A stretch of 64,000 nucleotides of DNA from Acinetobacter lwoffii. GTDB lineage: Bacteria; Pseudomonadota; Gammaproteobacteria; Pseudomonadales; Moraxellaceae. The first letter of the stretch is position 1. Each line of letters begins with the position of its first letter. The stretch covers positions 114,497 through 178,496 of the forward strand of contig NZ_DCLL01000033.1 in assembly GCF_002321025.1 (NCBI RefSeq), in the 5' to 3' direction. The notes beneath the pieces are model-generated. The model did no database searches. It was not told where the DNA came from and was given only the letters and a program-made list of their open reading frames with translations. Of the stretch, positions 33,488-42,187 are shown in pieces. The position numbers and the translations under genes were made by a program.

Positions 33488-35074
33488 ATGACTGAGCTCA
33501 CGATTAAGATGACTGTATATAACAAATTAAAGCTTGCCATTTTAGCCATTGTCGCTTCACAAAACATTTATGCGATTAATGTAGATCCGGTTCAGATTCA
33601 GTCTGCCCCTGGGGAATTACTCTATGCAGAAATGACTTTTCGGCAGTCTGATATCAATTTGCCGATTGAAGTCAGTCTGGCTTCACCTGAAGATTTAATG
33701 TCAATTGGTGCATCGCATCAGCCACCTGGTCATCTGAACTTTTTTACCCGGCGCAGCAATAACGGCACCGGGGTCATTACTATTACCTCTTCTCGACCAA
33801 TGACAGAACGCGAGCTGAATATTATTGTCAAAATCAAGGAAGGCAGTGCTGCACGTCTGCAACATATCCGTACGCCCTTACAAGCTAAAACCGATTTATT
33901 AAAAGCCAGTCTCAAACAGAATGAACGCCCGCTTGCACCAGTTGTCGTCGTCAGTGAAAAAGATATTGCACTTAACTTACCCGTAAGTAGCCATTACAGT
34001 ACAGCAGCTTCCGCAGCCTTAAACAAGCCAGCGGTTTTAGAAAAGCCGTTGGCATTGCAACACACAGCACCACCTACATTATCGAACACTTCCATTCCTA
34101 AAACTGCATTTGCGCCAGCTGTAATGACATCAAGTCCAGCGATTCAGACGCAAGCGATCGCTCCTGTACTGAAAAGTGAATCTGTAACTGCGCCCGATAC
34201 TCAAGCCCCAGTTAAAACTGCAGCGGTGCTTTCAGATTCAGTAAAGACCTCACAAGCAACTCTTGCATCGCCAGCTCCTGCAGCAGCCTCGACTACAAAC
34301 AAACCGGCTAGTACGATACCAGCAAATCAAAGTGCATCAGCACCAAATAAAGCAGATGTGCAGGAAGCTGTAGAGTCCCGTTCTGATCATCAAACCGCCT
34401 CCAGTGATCCATTGGTGAAAAAATTTGCTGAGGAACAAGCCAGAAAATCAACTGGATTAGCCAATTCGGTGAAAACTCCAGCTCCAGTGACTGCAAAAGC
34501 TTCACCAGTCAAAGCAACTCCGAATCAGACTCCACCTACTTATGTGGTTCAATCCAATGAGTCACTGTGGGGGATTGCTTCACGAATTGCCGAGCAACAA
34601 CAGCGTCCGGTCAATGAAGTCATGCAGCAAATTAAAAAAGACAATGAGCATGCCTTTATCGGAGGAAATGTCAATCGTCTACGCAAGGGTGCTGCATTGA
34701 ACTTAAATACGACTCATCCTGCACCTGCGCCCATTAAAGTCACTGCAGCAAAGCAAACCGAGCTACCGTCTAAGCCTACTGGCAAGACTAAATACCGCCT
34801 GAACCAGGCAGAAATGAGCCTGGTGGCTGAGAACCAGCGCGATTCCGGGCAAGTTTCTGCAAACCAGAACACAGAACGCAATCAAACCTCAAAGGAATTG
34901 TCATTAAAAGTTATGACAGCCCGAGAAAAAACCGTTAAATTACAGAGAAACGTAACTGAATTAGAATTGGCACTCAATCAGAAGGATCACAGAATTCAGT
35001 TATTAAATGCGCGTCTGGCCCAGCTACAACAACAGCTCAAAGCCCAACAAGCAGATAAGAAGCCAATTAATTAA
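33488..35074 (+). CDS. fimV: FimV-like protein, periplasmic N-terminal half with LysM
   Basis: A 528-residue exported protein. A signal peptide ends near ASQNIYA; ATG 33509 is an alternative start that would shorten its n-region. The FimV N-terminal domain follows, at about residues 30-130 (GELLYAEMTFRQSDINLPIEV, split here by none). A long Ala/Pro/Thr-rich linker comes next, then a LysM-type motif near 355 (TYVVQSNESLWGIASRIAEQ), and a coiled coil to the end. In Pseudomonas FimV is one protein that organises the type IV pilus and polarity and continues into a membrane helix and a cytoplasmic tail. Here the frame ends at that boundary and the rest is in the next gene. Confidence 0.78.
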   Translation: MTELTIKMTVYNKLKLAILAIVASQNIYAINVDPVQIQSAPGELLYAEMTFRQSDINLPIEVSLASPEDLMSIGASHQPPGHLNFFTRRSNNGTGVITITSSRPMTERELNIIVKIKEGSAARLQHIRTPLQAKTDLLKASLKQNERPLAPVVVVSEKDIALNLPVSSHYSTAASAALNKPAVLEKPLALQHTAPPTLSNTSIPKTAFAPAVMTSSPAIQTQAIAPVLKSESVTAPDTQAPVKTAAVLSDSVKTSQATLASPAPAAASTTNKPASTIPANQSASAPNKADVQEAVESRSDHQTASSDPLVKKFAEEQARKSTGLANSVKTPAPVTAKASPVKATPNQTPPTYVVQSNESLWGIASRIAEQQQRPVNEVMQQIKKDNEHAFIGGNVNRLRKGAALNLNTTHPAPAPIKVTAAKQTELPSKPTGKTKYRLNQAEMSLVAENQRDSGQVSANQNTERNQTSKELSLKVMTAREKTVKLQRNVTELELALNQKDHRIQLLNARLAQLQQQLKAQQADKKPIN

Positions 35075-35140
35075 AAAGTTACACATGACGATTTATTGGG
35101 ATAGGCGAACTTAAACTACTCTATCCCCAAGGGGTAAAAC

Positions 35141-36526
35141 ATGCTGATTTATGTGATTCCATTAGTGATATTGATCATCGTATTAATTGTCTTTAAAAAA
35201 CGACAAGATGCTCAAGAATCAGATAAAGCAAAAACTAAAACGGTAAAAGCGAAAAAACCTGGCTCTGCTTCAAAAGCTGCCCCACAAAGAACCAAAGTGG
35301 TAGAGCCAGTCGGGGTCACAAAAAAATCAGCAACGCCATTATCGGCAGAAACTCGTAAAAAAATTGAAGGCCTGATTCAGGAACGTAATTTTTTTGCAGC
35401 CGAAGCACAGATTAACCAGGCACTGAATCGGGATAATTCCCAGCATGAACTCTATCTGTTGTTATTGGATATTCATATCTTACAGCAAGATGATTTTGCA
35501 ATTACTCAACTGATTAATCATATTCGTGCTCTGAAAATCGATGAAATTCTCTCTCAGGCTGAAGAAAAAAGAAGCGCCTATGAAAGAGAAAAATCAGTTA
35601 AACCAGATCCAGTTTCTAAGTCTGTTGTTCCCGCATCGAATACAAGTGATTTTGATGAATTGAGTCTTACATCACTTCCTGTGGATAAAAAAGCTGGTTT
35701 AGCATTCGAGCAACTACAACAAGAAAGTACGCCAGTTAAAGAAGAACCAGCACCTCTTGAATTTAATTTTAAGCCGAGTGCTGCGCCTGCCTCAACCACC
35801 GCAACAAAGACTGAGCCTGAACAAGACAACAGTTTTGACTTTAATCCAAAGAGCAGCTTTACTCAGAGTGTGCCGACTGAATCAACACCATCAGTGGTTA
35901 ATGAAGTTCAGTTTGACTTTGAATCTTTTAAAGTAGAGCCAACAACGTCAGAAATTTCTTCTGTAGCTTCTGATCGCCTAGAAACAGATTCTGAAAATAA
36001 AACGAATCTTAATCAGATTCCTGATCTTGATCTCAATTTAAGCACTAATAATGAACAGTTACCGGCTAGCGATGAAGAAATTAAGCCTCTAGATTTTTCT
36101 TTCTCGCTTGACACGCCAGTACCAGCAGCTGAGAAAACTGCAGTGCCAGCGACTGAGTTTGACCTGTCTAGCTTGACAGCTGCAGCACCTGTGGCAGAAC
36201 CAGCGTCACAAACCAATCTATCAGGCATGGATTTCAAATTAGATCATTTAGAAACCACGCCAGAAGCGCCTGCTGCGACAGCGATGAGTTTCGATCTTCC
36301 TGCTACACCAGCTCAGGCAACGATAGATCAGCATGATCCGCTGGTGCAATCTTTCCCGGAATTACTGGATGTTAATGAAGCAAGTCTTAACCTGGATCTT
36401 GCCCAGCAATATATTCAACTCGGTGCCTATACTGCTGCTCGTGAAGTCATTACCGAGCGAGAAGCTGAATATACTCCTGAGCAACAACAACGCGCCGAGC
36501 AATTACTGAATCAAATCGCATCTTGA
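35141..36526 (+). CDS. FimV-like protein, membrane helix and cytoplasmic C-terminal half
   Basis: A 461-residue protein with an N-terminal membrane helix (residues 2-18), a basic stretch, and a short helical repeat (IEGLIQERNFFAAEAQINQAL) typical of TPR-like parts of FimV. A 250-residue acidic, Ser/Pro-rich linker follows, with recurring F-D-F/L-x-L units. The last 60 residues (LNLDLAQQYIQLGAYTAARE) match the conserved FimV C-terminal motif. It has its own AAGGGG ribosome binding site and starts 66 bases after the previous gene. The two genes together rebuild the layout of a single FimV. Confidence 0.75.
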   Translation: MLIYVIPLVILIIVLIVFKKRQDAQESDKAKTKTVKAKKPGSASKAAPQRTKVVEPVGVTKKSATPLSAETRKKIEGLIQERNFFAAEAQINQALNRDNSQHELYLLLLDIHILQQDDFAITQLINHIRALKIDEILSQAEEKRSAYEREKSVKPDPVSKSVVPASNTSDFDELSLTSLPVDKKAGLAFEQLQQESTPVKEEPAPLEFNFKPSAAPASTTATKTEPEQDNSFDFNPKSSFTQSVPTESTPSVVNEVQFDFESFKVEPTTSEISSVASDRLETDSENKTNLNQIPDLDLNLSTNNEQLPASDEEIKPLDFSFSLDTPVPAAEKTAVPATEFDLSSLTAAAPVAEPASQTNLSGMDFKLDHLETTPEAPAATAMSFDLPATPAQATIDQHDPLVQSFPELLDVNEASLNLDLAQQYIQLGAYTAAREVITEREAEYTPEQQQRAEQLLNQIAS

Positions 36527-36544
36527 TGCATTTAGATTTACACT

Positions 36545-36573
36545 AAAGCAGTCAATAATTGGCTGCTTTTTTT
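36545..36573 (+). terminator. Terminator of the FimV-like pair, abutting the asparaginase start
   Basis: AAAGCAG and CTGCTTT form the stem, followed by seven T residues that end directly at the ATG of the next gene. Confidence 0.75.
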
Positions 36574-37542
36574 ATGATAAAAAATATTGCATTAATTTAT
36601 ATGGGCGGTACATTCGGCTGCGTGGGAGACCCTCTTGCACCGATGCCTGCTGATTTATTTATTCCAAAGCTCGAACAACTGCTTGCAGAGCAGTATTTTG
36701 TCGAATGCCACCATGCACCCGCCATTAAGGACAGTAGTGCCTGTACAGCAGCTGACTGGTTGCAACTGGTACAGTTTATTCAGCAATTGCAATTTCAACA
36801 GATCCAGCATTTTGTGATTATTCACGGTACAGATACGCTAAGTTATGCCAGTGCAGTACTGGCACATTTTATTGGAAACTCGGCGCATGTGGTGCTGACC
36901 GGTAGCCAATATCCGCTGCTGAATGCTCAAGGCAATGAACAGCGTGAATTTAGTGATGCCCTGGATAATCTTAAATTTGCACTAGATTCCGTCAGCGAAT
37001 CTAACGCCGGGGTGTATCTGGTATTCCATCATCAGCTGCTACATGCGCAAACTGCACTGAAACAGCATACTACCGAGTTAAATGCCTTTTCAGGTCTTGA
37101 TGCCAATATCACAATCCAAACCAGTCAAGCGTGTTATCAGATCGAAGCTGAAGATATTGCAAAAGCGGCTAAATTCAACTGCATGAGTATCATGATGCAG
37201 CCGATTGATCTGACCCAGCAGCTGAACAACCTGAACAACCTCTTGGCTCGACCACCGCATTTTTTATTTCTGCAAGGTTTTGGCACTGGCAACTTGGCGG
37301 TCAATGACGCCATGATTGCACTCATTGATCAACTGTATGAGCTGGGCTGTATCTCTGTCCTGACTACTCAGGTGCCTTTTGGCGCGACAGATCAGCGCTA
37401 TGCCATTGCAGAATGGGTCAATCACTGCAAAATTCTGCTGAATGAAAGTTATGGCCATGCCGATCTGTATGCAAAAGCCCTGAAAATGTATTTACAATAT
37501 GACACTGTAGAGCAATGGCATCGTCATTGGTACGATCAATAA
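36574..37542 (+). CDS. L-asparaginase family protein
   Basis: A 322-residue asparaginase. The first nucleophile region is YMGGTFGCVG (TGGTxG-like), and the second motif is IIHGTDTLSYASAVLAHF. GSQYPLLNAQGNEQ and FLQGFGTGN are also family blocks. It hydrolyses asparagine or a related amide; no signal peptide, so cytoplasmic. The ATG at 36574 has no Shine-Dalgarno, because the terminator T-run occupies that place. Translation efficiency is therefore unclear. truA follows after 15 bases and probably shares the transcript. Confidence 0.88.
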   Translation: MIKNIALIYMGGTFGCVGDPLAPMPADLFIPKLEQLLAEQYFVECHHAPAIKDSSACTAADWLQLVQFIQQLQFQQIQHFVIIHGTDTLSYASAVLAHFIGNSAHVVLTGSQYPLLNAQGNEQREFSDALDNLKFALDSVSESNAGVYLVFHHQLLHAQTALKQHTTELNAFSGLDANITIQTSQACYQIEAEDIAKAAKFNCMSIMMQPIDLTQQLNNLNNLLARPPHFLFLQGFGTGNLAVNDAMIALIDQLYELGCISVLTTQVPFGATDQRYAIAEWVNHCKILLNESYGHADLYAKALKMYLQYDTVEQWHRHWYDQ

Positions 37543-37557
37543 GATTTTGAGGTCATT

Positions 37558-38355
37558 ATGCAGCGTTTTGCGGTGGGAATTGAGTTTTGTGGGATGCATT
37601 ATCGAGGATGGCAGACTCAACAGCCGGGAGTTGCAAGCGTACAGGAAACTATTGAGAAGGTTCTGAGCAAAGTTGCCGATCAACCGATTAGCCTGCATGG
37701 TGCCGGCCGCACGGATGCCGGGGTACATGCGACCAATATGGTAGCGCATTTTGATACCGACGCCATCCGTTCTGAACGTGGCTGGCTGATGGGCTGCAAT
37801 AGCCAGCTACCTAAAGATATCTCGATCCAGTGGATCAAGGAAATGGATCAGAGTTTCCATGCCCGGTTTAAGGCACAGGCGCGCCGTTATCGGTATGTGG
37901 TCTATAATCATCCTGTCCGTCCTGCCTTACTGCATAAACAGGTCACCCATGTCTATGCACCGCTCGATGTCGAACAGATGATATACGCTGCGAAAAAGTT
38001 TGAAGGCACGCATAACTTTGAAAGCTTCCGCGCTGCCGCCTGTCAGTCCAATCAGCCAGTCCGCCATGTCAGTCATTGCCGTCTGATCCGGCATGGTCAA
38101 TATCTGGTGCTCGACATTCAAGCCGATGGTTTCCTGCACCATATGGTGCGAAACATTATGGGCTGCTTACTGGAAATTGGTCAGGGCATGTATGCTGCCG
38201 ATCATATTGATACTATTTTCGCTGCCGAAGACCGTAAAGCCGCAGGCGTAACTGCGCCAGCAGATGGTTTGTATTTTATTCATGCTGACTATCCGGCGCA
38301 GTTTGAATTACCTGAATTACCCTTAGGGCCACATTGGCTGAATATGCCGGAATAA
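37558..38355 (+). CDS. truA: tRNA pseudouridine(38-40) synthase TruA
   Basis: A 265-residue enzyme that makes pseudouridine at positions 38-40 of tRNA anticodon stems. The catalytic aspartate lies in HGAGRTDAGVHATN. FHARFKAQARRYRYVVYN and FLHHMVRNIMGCLLEIG are also diagnostic. Its length matches E. coli TruA (270). It follows asparaginase by 15 bases. In Pseudomonas it sits directly after fimV. Confidence 0.97.
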   Translation: MQRFAVGIEFCGMHYRGWQTQQPGVASVQETIEKVLSKVADQPISLHGAGRTDAGVHATNMVAHFDTDAIRSERGWLMGCNSQLPKDISIQWIKEMDQSFHARFKAQARRYRYVVYNHPVRPALLHKQVTHVYAPLDVEQMIYAAKKFEGTHNFESFRAAACQSNQPVRHVSHCRLIRHGQYLVLDIQADGFLHHMVRNIMGCLLEIGQGMYAADHIDTIFAAEDRKAAGVTAPADGLYFIHADYPAQFELPELPLGPHWLNMPE

Positions 38356-38379
38356 TTTTGATTTTTTTTAAAATATGTA

Positions 38380-38471
38380 CCTCCCCTAACCCCTCCTGAA
38401 AAGAGAGGAACTACAACCCTACAAAATACGGTAATGAAAAATCCCTCCTTTTAGGAGGGATTTAGGGGAGG
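38380..38471. repeat. MITE-like 92-bp palindromic repeat
   Basis: The element begins CCTCCCCTAA and ends TTAGGGGAGG (perfect 10-base inverted ends). Inside each end is another short palindrome (CCCCTCCT near the left, CCCTCCTTTTAGGAGGG on the right). The layout of the right end recurs at 5482-5516. Non-autonomous and non-coding; it lies between the convergent truA and AraC genes and may double as a terminator. Confidence 0.65.
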
Positions 38472-38474
38472 CGT

Positions 38475-39482
38475 TTAACGCTGCTTGCGCTTCCGATATT
38501 CCACTGGCGTTTCATTGGTCCAGCGTTTAAAGGCACGATAGAAGGTACTTGGCTCGGAAAAACCGGTTAGATAGACAATCCGCTCGACGCTCTCATTGGT
38601 ACTCGCCAGCAAACGCTTGGCCAGACGACAACGATAATCCGAGAGAATCTGCTGAAAACTGGTATGCGCCTCACTCAGTTGCGTTCTCAAACGTCGTGGC
38701 GTGATATTCAGTTGGGCTGCCACAGTTTCTAACGTGGTTTCGCCACTCTCCAAAGTAGAGCCAATCGCACGACGTACTTCACCGACCAGATCATATCTTG
38801 CCAGTTCCTGTAGCTTTTCAATCGCCAGTTGCTCATGCAACTGCAACAGCTCAGGTTCAGCCTGCCATAGCGGAAATTCCAGAATAGTCGGATCGAAATA
38901 CAAACGGGTTTCTTTCTGACCTAGACTGACCGGACACTCATAAACCCGGAAATATTCATCGTCAGGTGCCCCTTTAGAAAAATTAAAATCGATATAAATC
39001 GGCTCAAAACGCCCTTCAGTAATAAACTTAAAAAATCTGAGTACACCTGACATGGCGCATTCAGTAAAATGACGATTCACCAGACTTTCAGCAAAAGGCT
39101 GTTCACCATTGGTTAAATAGCAGCGGTCATCTTCAATCACCAATTTGGCAGCAAAGGCATCGCTGATCAGTCGCTGATAAGCCAAAGCACGTTTCAGTCC
39201 TTCACCAAAATTTTCAGATGAAACAAACAGATGCTCAATGACCTGACCACGATAAAGTGGCAGGTGCTCCCCCAGATGCAATCCAATATCCGGATCCTTG
39301 CTGACTTCCTCTGCTGCCACCCAAAAGGCATACTGGGCACTCAGCGGCGTACGGTCATTGGCTTCTACCTGATTTAAAGCCACTCCTGCCTTGGTCAAAA
39401 GTTCTTCTGTTGGCAACCCCGCACGACGAATCGCCTGATAGCCTAAACGCAATACGACTGATGCATCCGTTAGCTGACTCAC
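38475..39482 (-). CDS. AraC-family transcriptional regulator (arabinose-binding-domain type)
   Basis: A 335-residue regulator. The N-terminal sensor domain covers about residues 15-210. The C-terminal AraC HTH region includes LETVAAQLNITPRRLRTQL and the second helix-turn-helix block ERIVYLTGFSEPSTFYRAF, followed by the usual RWTNETPVEYRK. It belongs to the OruR/ArgR-like group with the Arabinose_bd domain. No target is evident, as the neighbours (truA, infA) are housekeeping. Confidence 0.92.
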   Translation of the reverse strand: MSQLTDASVVLRLGYQAIRRAGLPTEELLTKAGVALNQVEANDRTPLSAQYAFWVAAEEVSKDPDIGLHLGEHLPLYRGQVIEHLFVSSENFGEGLKRALAYQRLISDAFAAKLVIEDDRCYLTNGEQPFAESLVNRHFTECAMSGVLRFFKFITEGRFEPIYIDFNFSKGAPDDEYFRVYECPVSLGQKETRLYFDPTILEFPLWQAEPELLQLHEQLAIEKLQELARYDLVGEVRRAIGSTLESGETTLETVAAQLNITPRRLRTQLSEAHTSFQQILSDYRCRLAKRLLASTNESVERIVYLTGFSEPSTFYRAFKRWTNETPVEYRKRKQR

Positions 39483-39650
39483 TCAAAAGCCTTCCTTGTA
39501 TGTACTTCATTTATACTTAAAAAGATTAATTTTAGATTAACTGTGATTGACCAAACTGACAACAGAAACAGGTGTCTTTTTAGTTAAAAAAATTATCGTG
39601 ACAGTTCGCCTATTTTACTGGCAGATGATCAGTCTAACGCCCGTTTCGTC

Positions 39651-39679
39651 TTGTATTTTGCAAAAAAATTGACTATAAT
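39651..39679 (+). promoter_or_regulatory. infA promoter
   Basis: TTGTAT and a perfect TATAAT are 17 bases apart, ending 34 bases before the infA start. Strong sigma-70 match. Confidence 0.75.
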
Positions 39680-39713
39680 TTGCGCCTTTCCAATTTATTC
39701 ATTCAGGTAGGCT

Positions 39714-39935
39714 ATGGCCAATAAAGAGGAACTCATCGAGTTCGAAGGCGTTGTCACCGAGACGCTTCCTAATACTATGTTCCGTGTACGTTTAGAGAAC
39801 GGTCACGAAGTGATTGCCCACATCTCTGGTAAAATGCGTAAACACTATATCCGTATTTTAACTGGCGACAGTGTGAAGGTTGAAATGACACCTTATGATT
39901 TGACTAAAGGTCGTATCACCTATCGTGCACGCTAA
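39714..39935 (+). CDS. infA: Translation initiation factor IF-1
   Basis: A 73-residue OB-fold protein. It begins MANKEELIEFEGVVTETLPN, continues with MFRVRLENGHEVIAHISGKM and RKHYIRILTGDSVKVEM, and ends RGRITYRAR-like (here KGRITYRAR). IF-1 binds the 30S A-site during initiation. Start backed by AGGT upstream. It has its own promoter and terminator, so it is monocistronic. Confidence 0.99.
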   Translation: MANKEELIEFEGVVTETLPNTMFRVRLENGHEVIAHISGKMRKHYIRILTGDSVKVEMTPYDLTKGRITYRAR

Positions 39936-39949
39936 GTTTTAGCGCAAGC

Positions 39950-39975
39950 AAAAGCCACTTTTAGTGGCTTTTTTA
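39950..39975 (+). terminator. infA terminator
   Basis: AAAAGCCAC and GTGGCTTTT form the stem, loop TTTTA, then a T-run. Confidence 0.9.
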
Positions 39976-40069
39976 TTACTTGAATTATTTATCAATCAAT
40001 AAAATAATTTGACATAGATCCATAAATTCACGACTATTCATTGAATTAAAAACAACATGTATAAAAACA

Positions 40070-40450
40070 ATGAATATGAAATGCTTGTTCCTACTTTCCA
40101 GCTTGTTTCTCGTTGCGTGCGCTACTGGCGGCAATCAGCATCTGCATCAGTCTCTACAACCTTATGTGGGTCAAACTGCCGCACAGGTTCGTAGCCAGCT
40201 TGATCTTCGTGCCATGGGATTCAAGACCTCCCAGCAACCGATTCAAACCGCAGAATTTCTCAGCTACACTATTTTTCGGGATATGAATATTCCGATGGGC
40301 ACGCCGAATATTAGTCAGAGCATTTCGATCGGCGCACCAATGCCGATGCCCTCAAATGGTGGTTATAATATTGAGATGAAATGCCAAATCTGGTTTGACC
40401 TAAAAGATGAAATTGTTCAGGCGATTCGCTTTACCGGTAGAGCTTGTTAA
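40070..40450 (+). CDS. Lipoprotein, first of a tandem paralogous pair
   Basis: A 126-residue lipoprotein of unknown function. The signal peptide ends in the lipobox LVAC (Cys17, or 15 if ATG 40076 is used). The mature part has YVGQTAAQVRSQLDLRAMGF, a Pro/Met-rich stretch, MKCQIWFDLKDEIVQAIRF and a C-terminal TGRAC. The gene at 40595 shares this order of blocks, including the final cysteine and an internal Cys, so the pair arose by duplication. The internal and terminal cysteines may form a disulfide; that is inference. Confidence 0.75.
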   Translation: MNMKCLFLLSSLFLVACATGGNQHLHQSLQPYVGQTAAQVRSQLDLRAMGFKTSQQPIQTAEFLSYTIFRDMNIPMGTPNISQSISIGAPMPMPSNGGYNIEMKCQIWFDLKDEIVQAIRFTGRAC

Positions 40451-40594
40451 GCTGTACTCATCGAGTTCAAAGCCTGGATCGGATTAAATCAGGGATCAAC
40501 CTCACTACGCTAAACTTCTACCGTGTATCAAATCACAACAGTATTTTTGCATGGAATGCGCTTACACTCATTTTATTTGGTGTGAGGACAGCTC

Positions 40595-40993
40595 ATGAAG
40601 TTCACACTGATTTTAGTATGCTGCACAGTATTGAGTTTGCTTAGTGCATGCAGCACCACCTCCTCAACGGCTGCACAGCGTGATGCCTATTTACAACAGT
40701 TCATTGGACAAAGCAGCCAACTGATCGATCAGACTCTGGATCTAAAACGTTTAGGTTACCAGCAGGTCAGTGGGCCTGAACGCAGCGCCAAGCAATTAAG
40801 CTATGTGGTACAACGCCCTATTAGCATTCCTTTGCCTGTAGCGCAGTTTCCTGCCACAGGAACAGGCACTGTACCTATTCCAGTGTCAGTAAGTCCTGCC
40901 GGCGGCTATGACGTCAAATTGCAATGTAAAATCACCTTCTTACTCGAAGATAATATTGCGACCGCGGTACGCACCACAGGCCGAACCTGTTAA
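40595..40993 (+). CDS. Lipoprotein, second of a tandem paralogous pair
   Basis: A 132-residue lipoprotein with signal peptide MKFTLILVCCTVLSLLSAC (lipobox LSAC). Compared with its upstream paralogue it has FIGQSSQLIDQTLDLKRLGY, LSYVVQRPISIPLP, LQCKITFLLEDNIATAVRT and a terminal TGRTC. The overall order of blocks is conserved while the sequence has diverged, which suggests an old duplication. Function unknown. A bidirectional terminator follows, shared with leuB. Confidence 0.75.
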   Translation: MKFTLILVCCTVLSLLSACSTTSSTAAQRDAYLQQFIGQSSQLIDQTLDLKRLGYQQVSGPERSAKQLSYVVQRPISIPLPVAQFPATGTGTVPIPVSVSPAGGYDVKLQCKITFLLEDNIATAVRTTGRTC

Positions 40994-41020
40994 GCGGTTT
41001 GGATTTGATATGCCCATCAT

Positions 41021-41052
41021 AAAAAAACGCAGCTCAAGGCTGCGTTTTTTTG
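41021..41052. terminator. Bidirectional terminator between the lipoprotein pair and leuB
   Basis: AAAAAAACGCAG and CTGCGTTTTTTT form a stem with a short loop; A- and T-runs serve both strands. Confidence 0.88.
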
Positions 41053-41065
41053 AATCGAAACAGGC

Positions 41066-42145
41066 TTAGTTCAATGCAGCAACGACTGCTTGACCCATTT
41101 CAACCGTACCGACTTTTTGCATGCCTTCAGACATAATGTCAGCTGTACGCAAGCCTTGATCCAAGACCTGACCTACTGCATCTTCAATCGCTTTAGCAGC
41201 GGCTTCTTCACGGAAGGTATAACGCAGCATCATCGCCACCGAAAGAATCGTTGCCAATGGATTTGCCAGGTTTTGACCCGCGATATCTGGTGCAGAACCA
41301 TGACAAGGCTCATACATGCCTTTGCCATTTTCATCCAGAGATGCCGATGGCAACATGCCGATTGAACCGGTCAACATCGCAGCTTCATCAGACAGGATGT
41401 CACCGAACAGGTTAGAGGTGACAATCACGTCAAACTGCTTCGGTGCACGTACCAGCTGCATCGCAGCATTGTCGACATACATGTGCGATAAATTAATTTC
41501 AGGATATTCGGCATCTTTCAGCGCAGTCACTGTCTGTTTCCACAGCTCAGTCACTTCAAGCACATTGGCTTTATCCACTGAACATACTTTACCACCGCGC
41601 AAGTTGGCCATTTCAAAAGCGACTTTAGCGATACGCTTGATTTCAGACTCTGAGTAAACGTCAGTGTTATAGCCTTGCTTCTCGCCATTTTCCAGTTCAC
41701 GGATACCACGTGGCTGACCGAAGTAAATACCCCCCGTTAACTCACGCACAATCAGAATATCCAGACCTGCTACGATTTCAGGCTTCAAACTTGAAGCATC
41801 AGCCAGTTGCGGATAAAGAATGGCTGGACGCAAGTTAGCAAACAGATTCAGTTCGCTACGCAATTTCAATAAACCACGTTCCGGACGGATTGAACGCTCA
41901 ATCGTGTCCCATTTTGGACCGCCCACGGCACCGAGTAAAATCGCATCGGCTTTTTTAGCCTGTTCAGAAGTCACGTCTGGATACGGTGAACCGTGCGCAT
42001 CAATGGCTGCACCACCGAGTAAACCCTGTTCCCATGTCAAATCGAGATTAAATTTTTCATTTACACGAGTCAGCACCTGCTCTGCCGCTTTGACAATTTC
42101 AGGACCGATACCGTCACCAGCTAAAATCAAAATTTGTTTAGACAT
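41066..42145 (-). CDS. leuB: 3-isopropylmalate dehydrogenase LeuB
   Basis: A 359-residue enzyme that oxidatively decarboxylates 3-isopropylmalate in leucine synthesis. Family landmarks are ILAGDGIGPEIVKAA at the start, RELTGGIYFGQPRG, the catalytic Lys and Asp in KANVLEVTELW and VTSNLFGDILSDEAAML, and the NAD site PCHGSAPDIAGQNLANP. It is the last gene of leuC-leuD-lipoprotein-leuB and ends at a shared terminator. Confidence 0.97.
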   Translation of the reverse strand: MSKQILILAGDGIGPEIVKAAEQVLTRVNEKFNLDLTWEQGLLGGAAIDAHGSPYPDVTSEQAKKADAILLGAVGGPKWDTIERSIRPERGLLKLRSELNLFANLRPAILYPQLADASSLKPEIVAGLDILIVRELTGGIYFGQPRGIRELENGEKQGYNTDVYSESEIKRIAKVAFEMANLRGGKVCSVDKANVLEVTELWKQTVTALKDAEYPEINLSHMYVDNAAMQLVRAPKQFDVIVTSNLFGDILSDEAAMLTGSIGMLPSASLDENGKGMYEPCHGSAPDIAGQNLANPLATILSVAMMLRYTFREEAAAKAIEDAVGQVLDQGLRTADIMSEGMQKVGTVEMGQAVVAALN

Positions 42146-42187
42146 GAGATTTTCCGTTTAAAACGTCAGATTCAGACCTGACAGAGG

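Noticed and set aside
35105..35141. Hairpin TATCCCCAAGGGGTA hiding the Shine-Dalgarno of the second FimV-like gene
   Set aside because: The loop would have only two bases, so a stable stem is unlikely; probably a chance palindrome around a good AAGGGG site.
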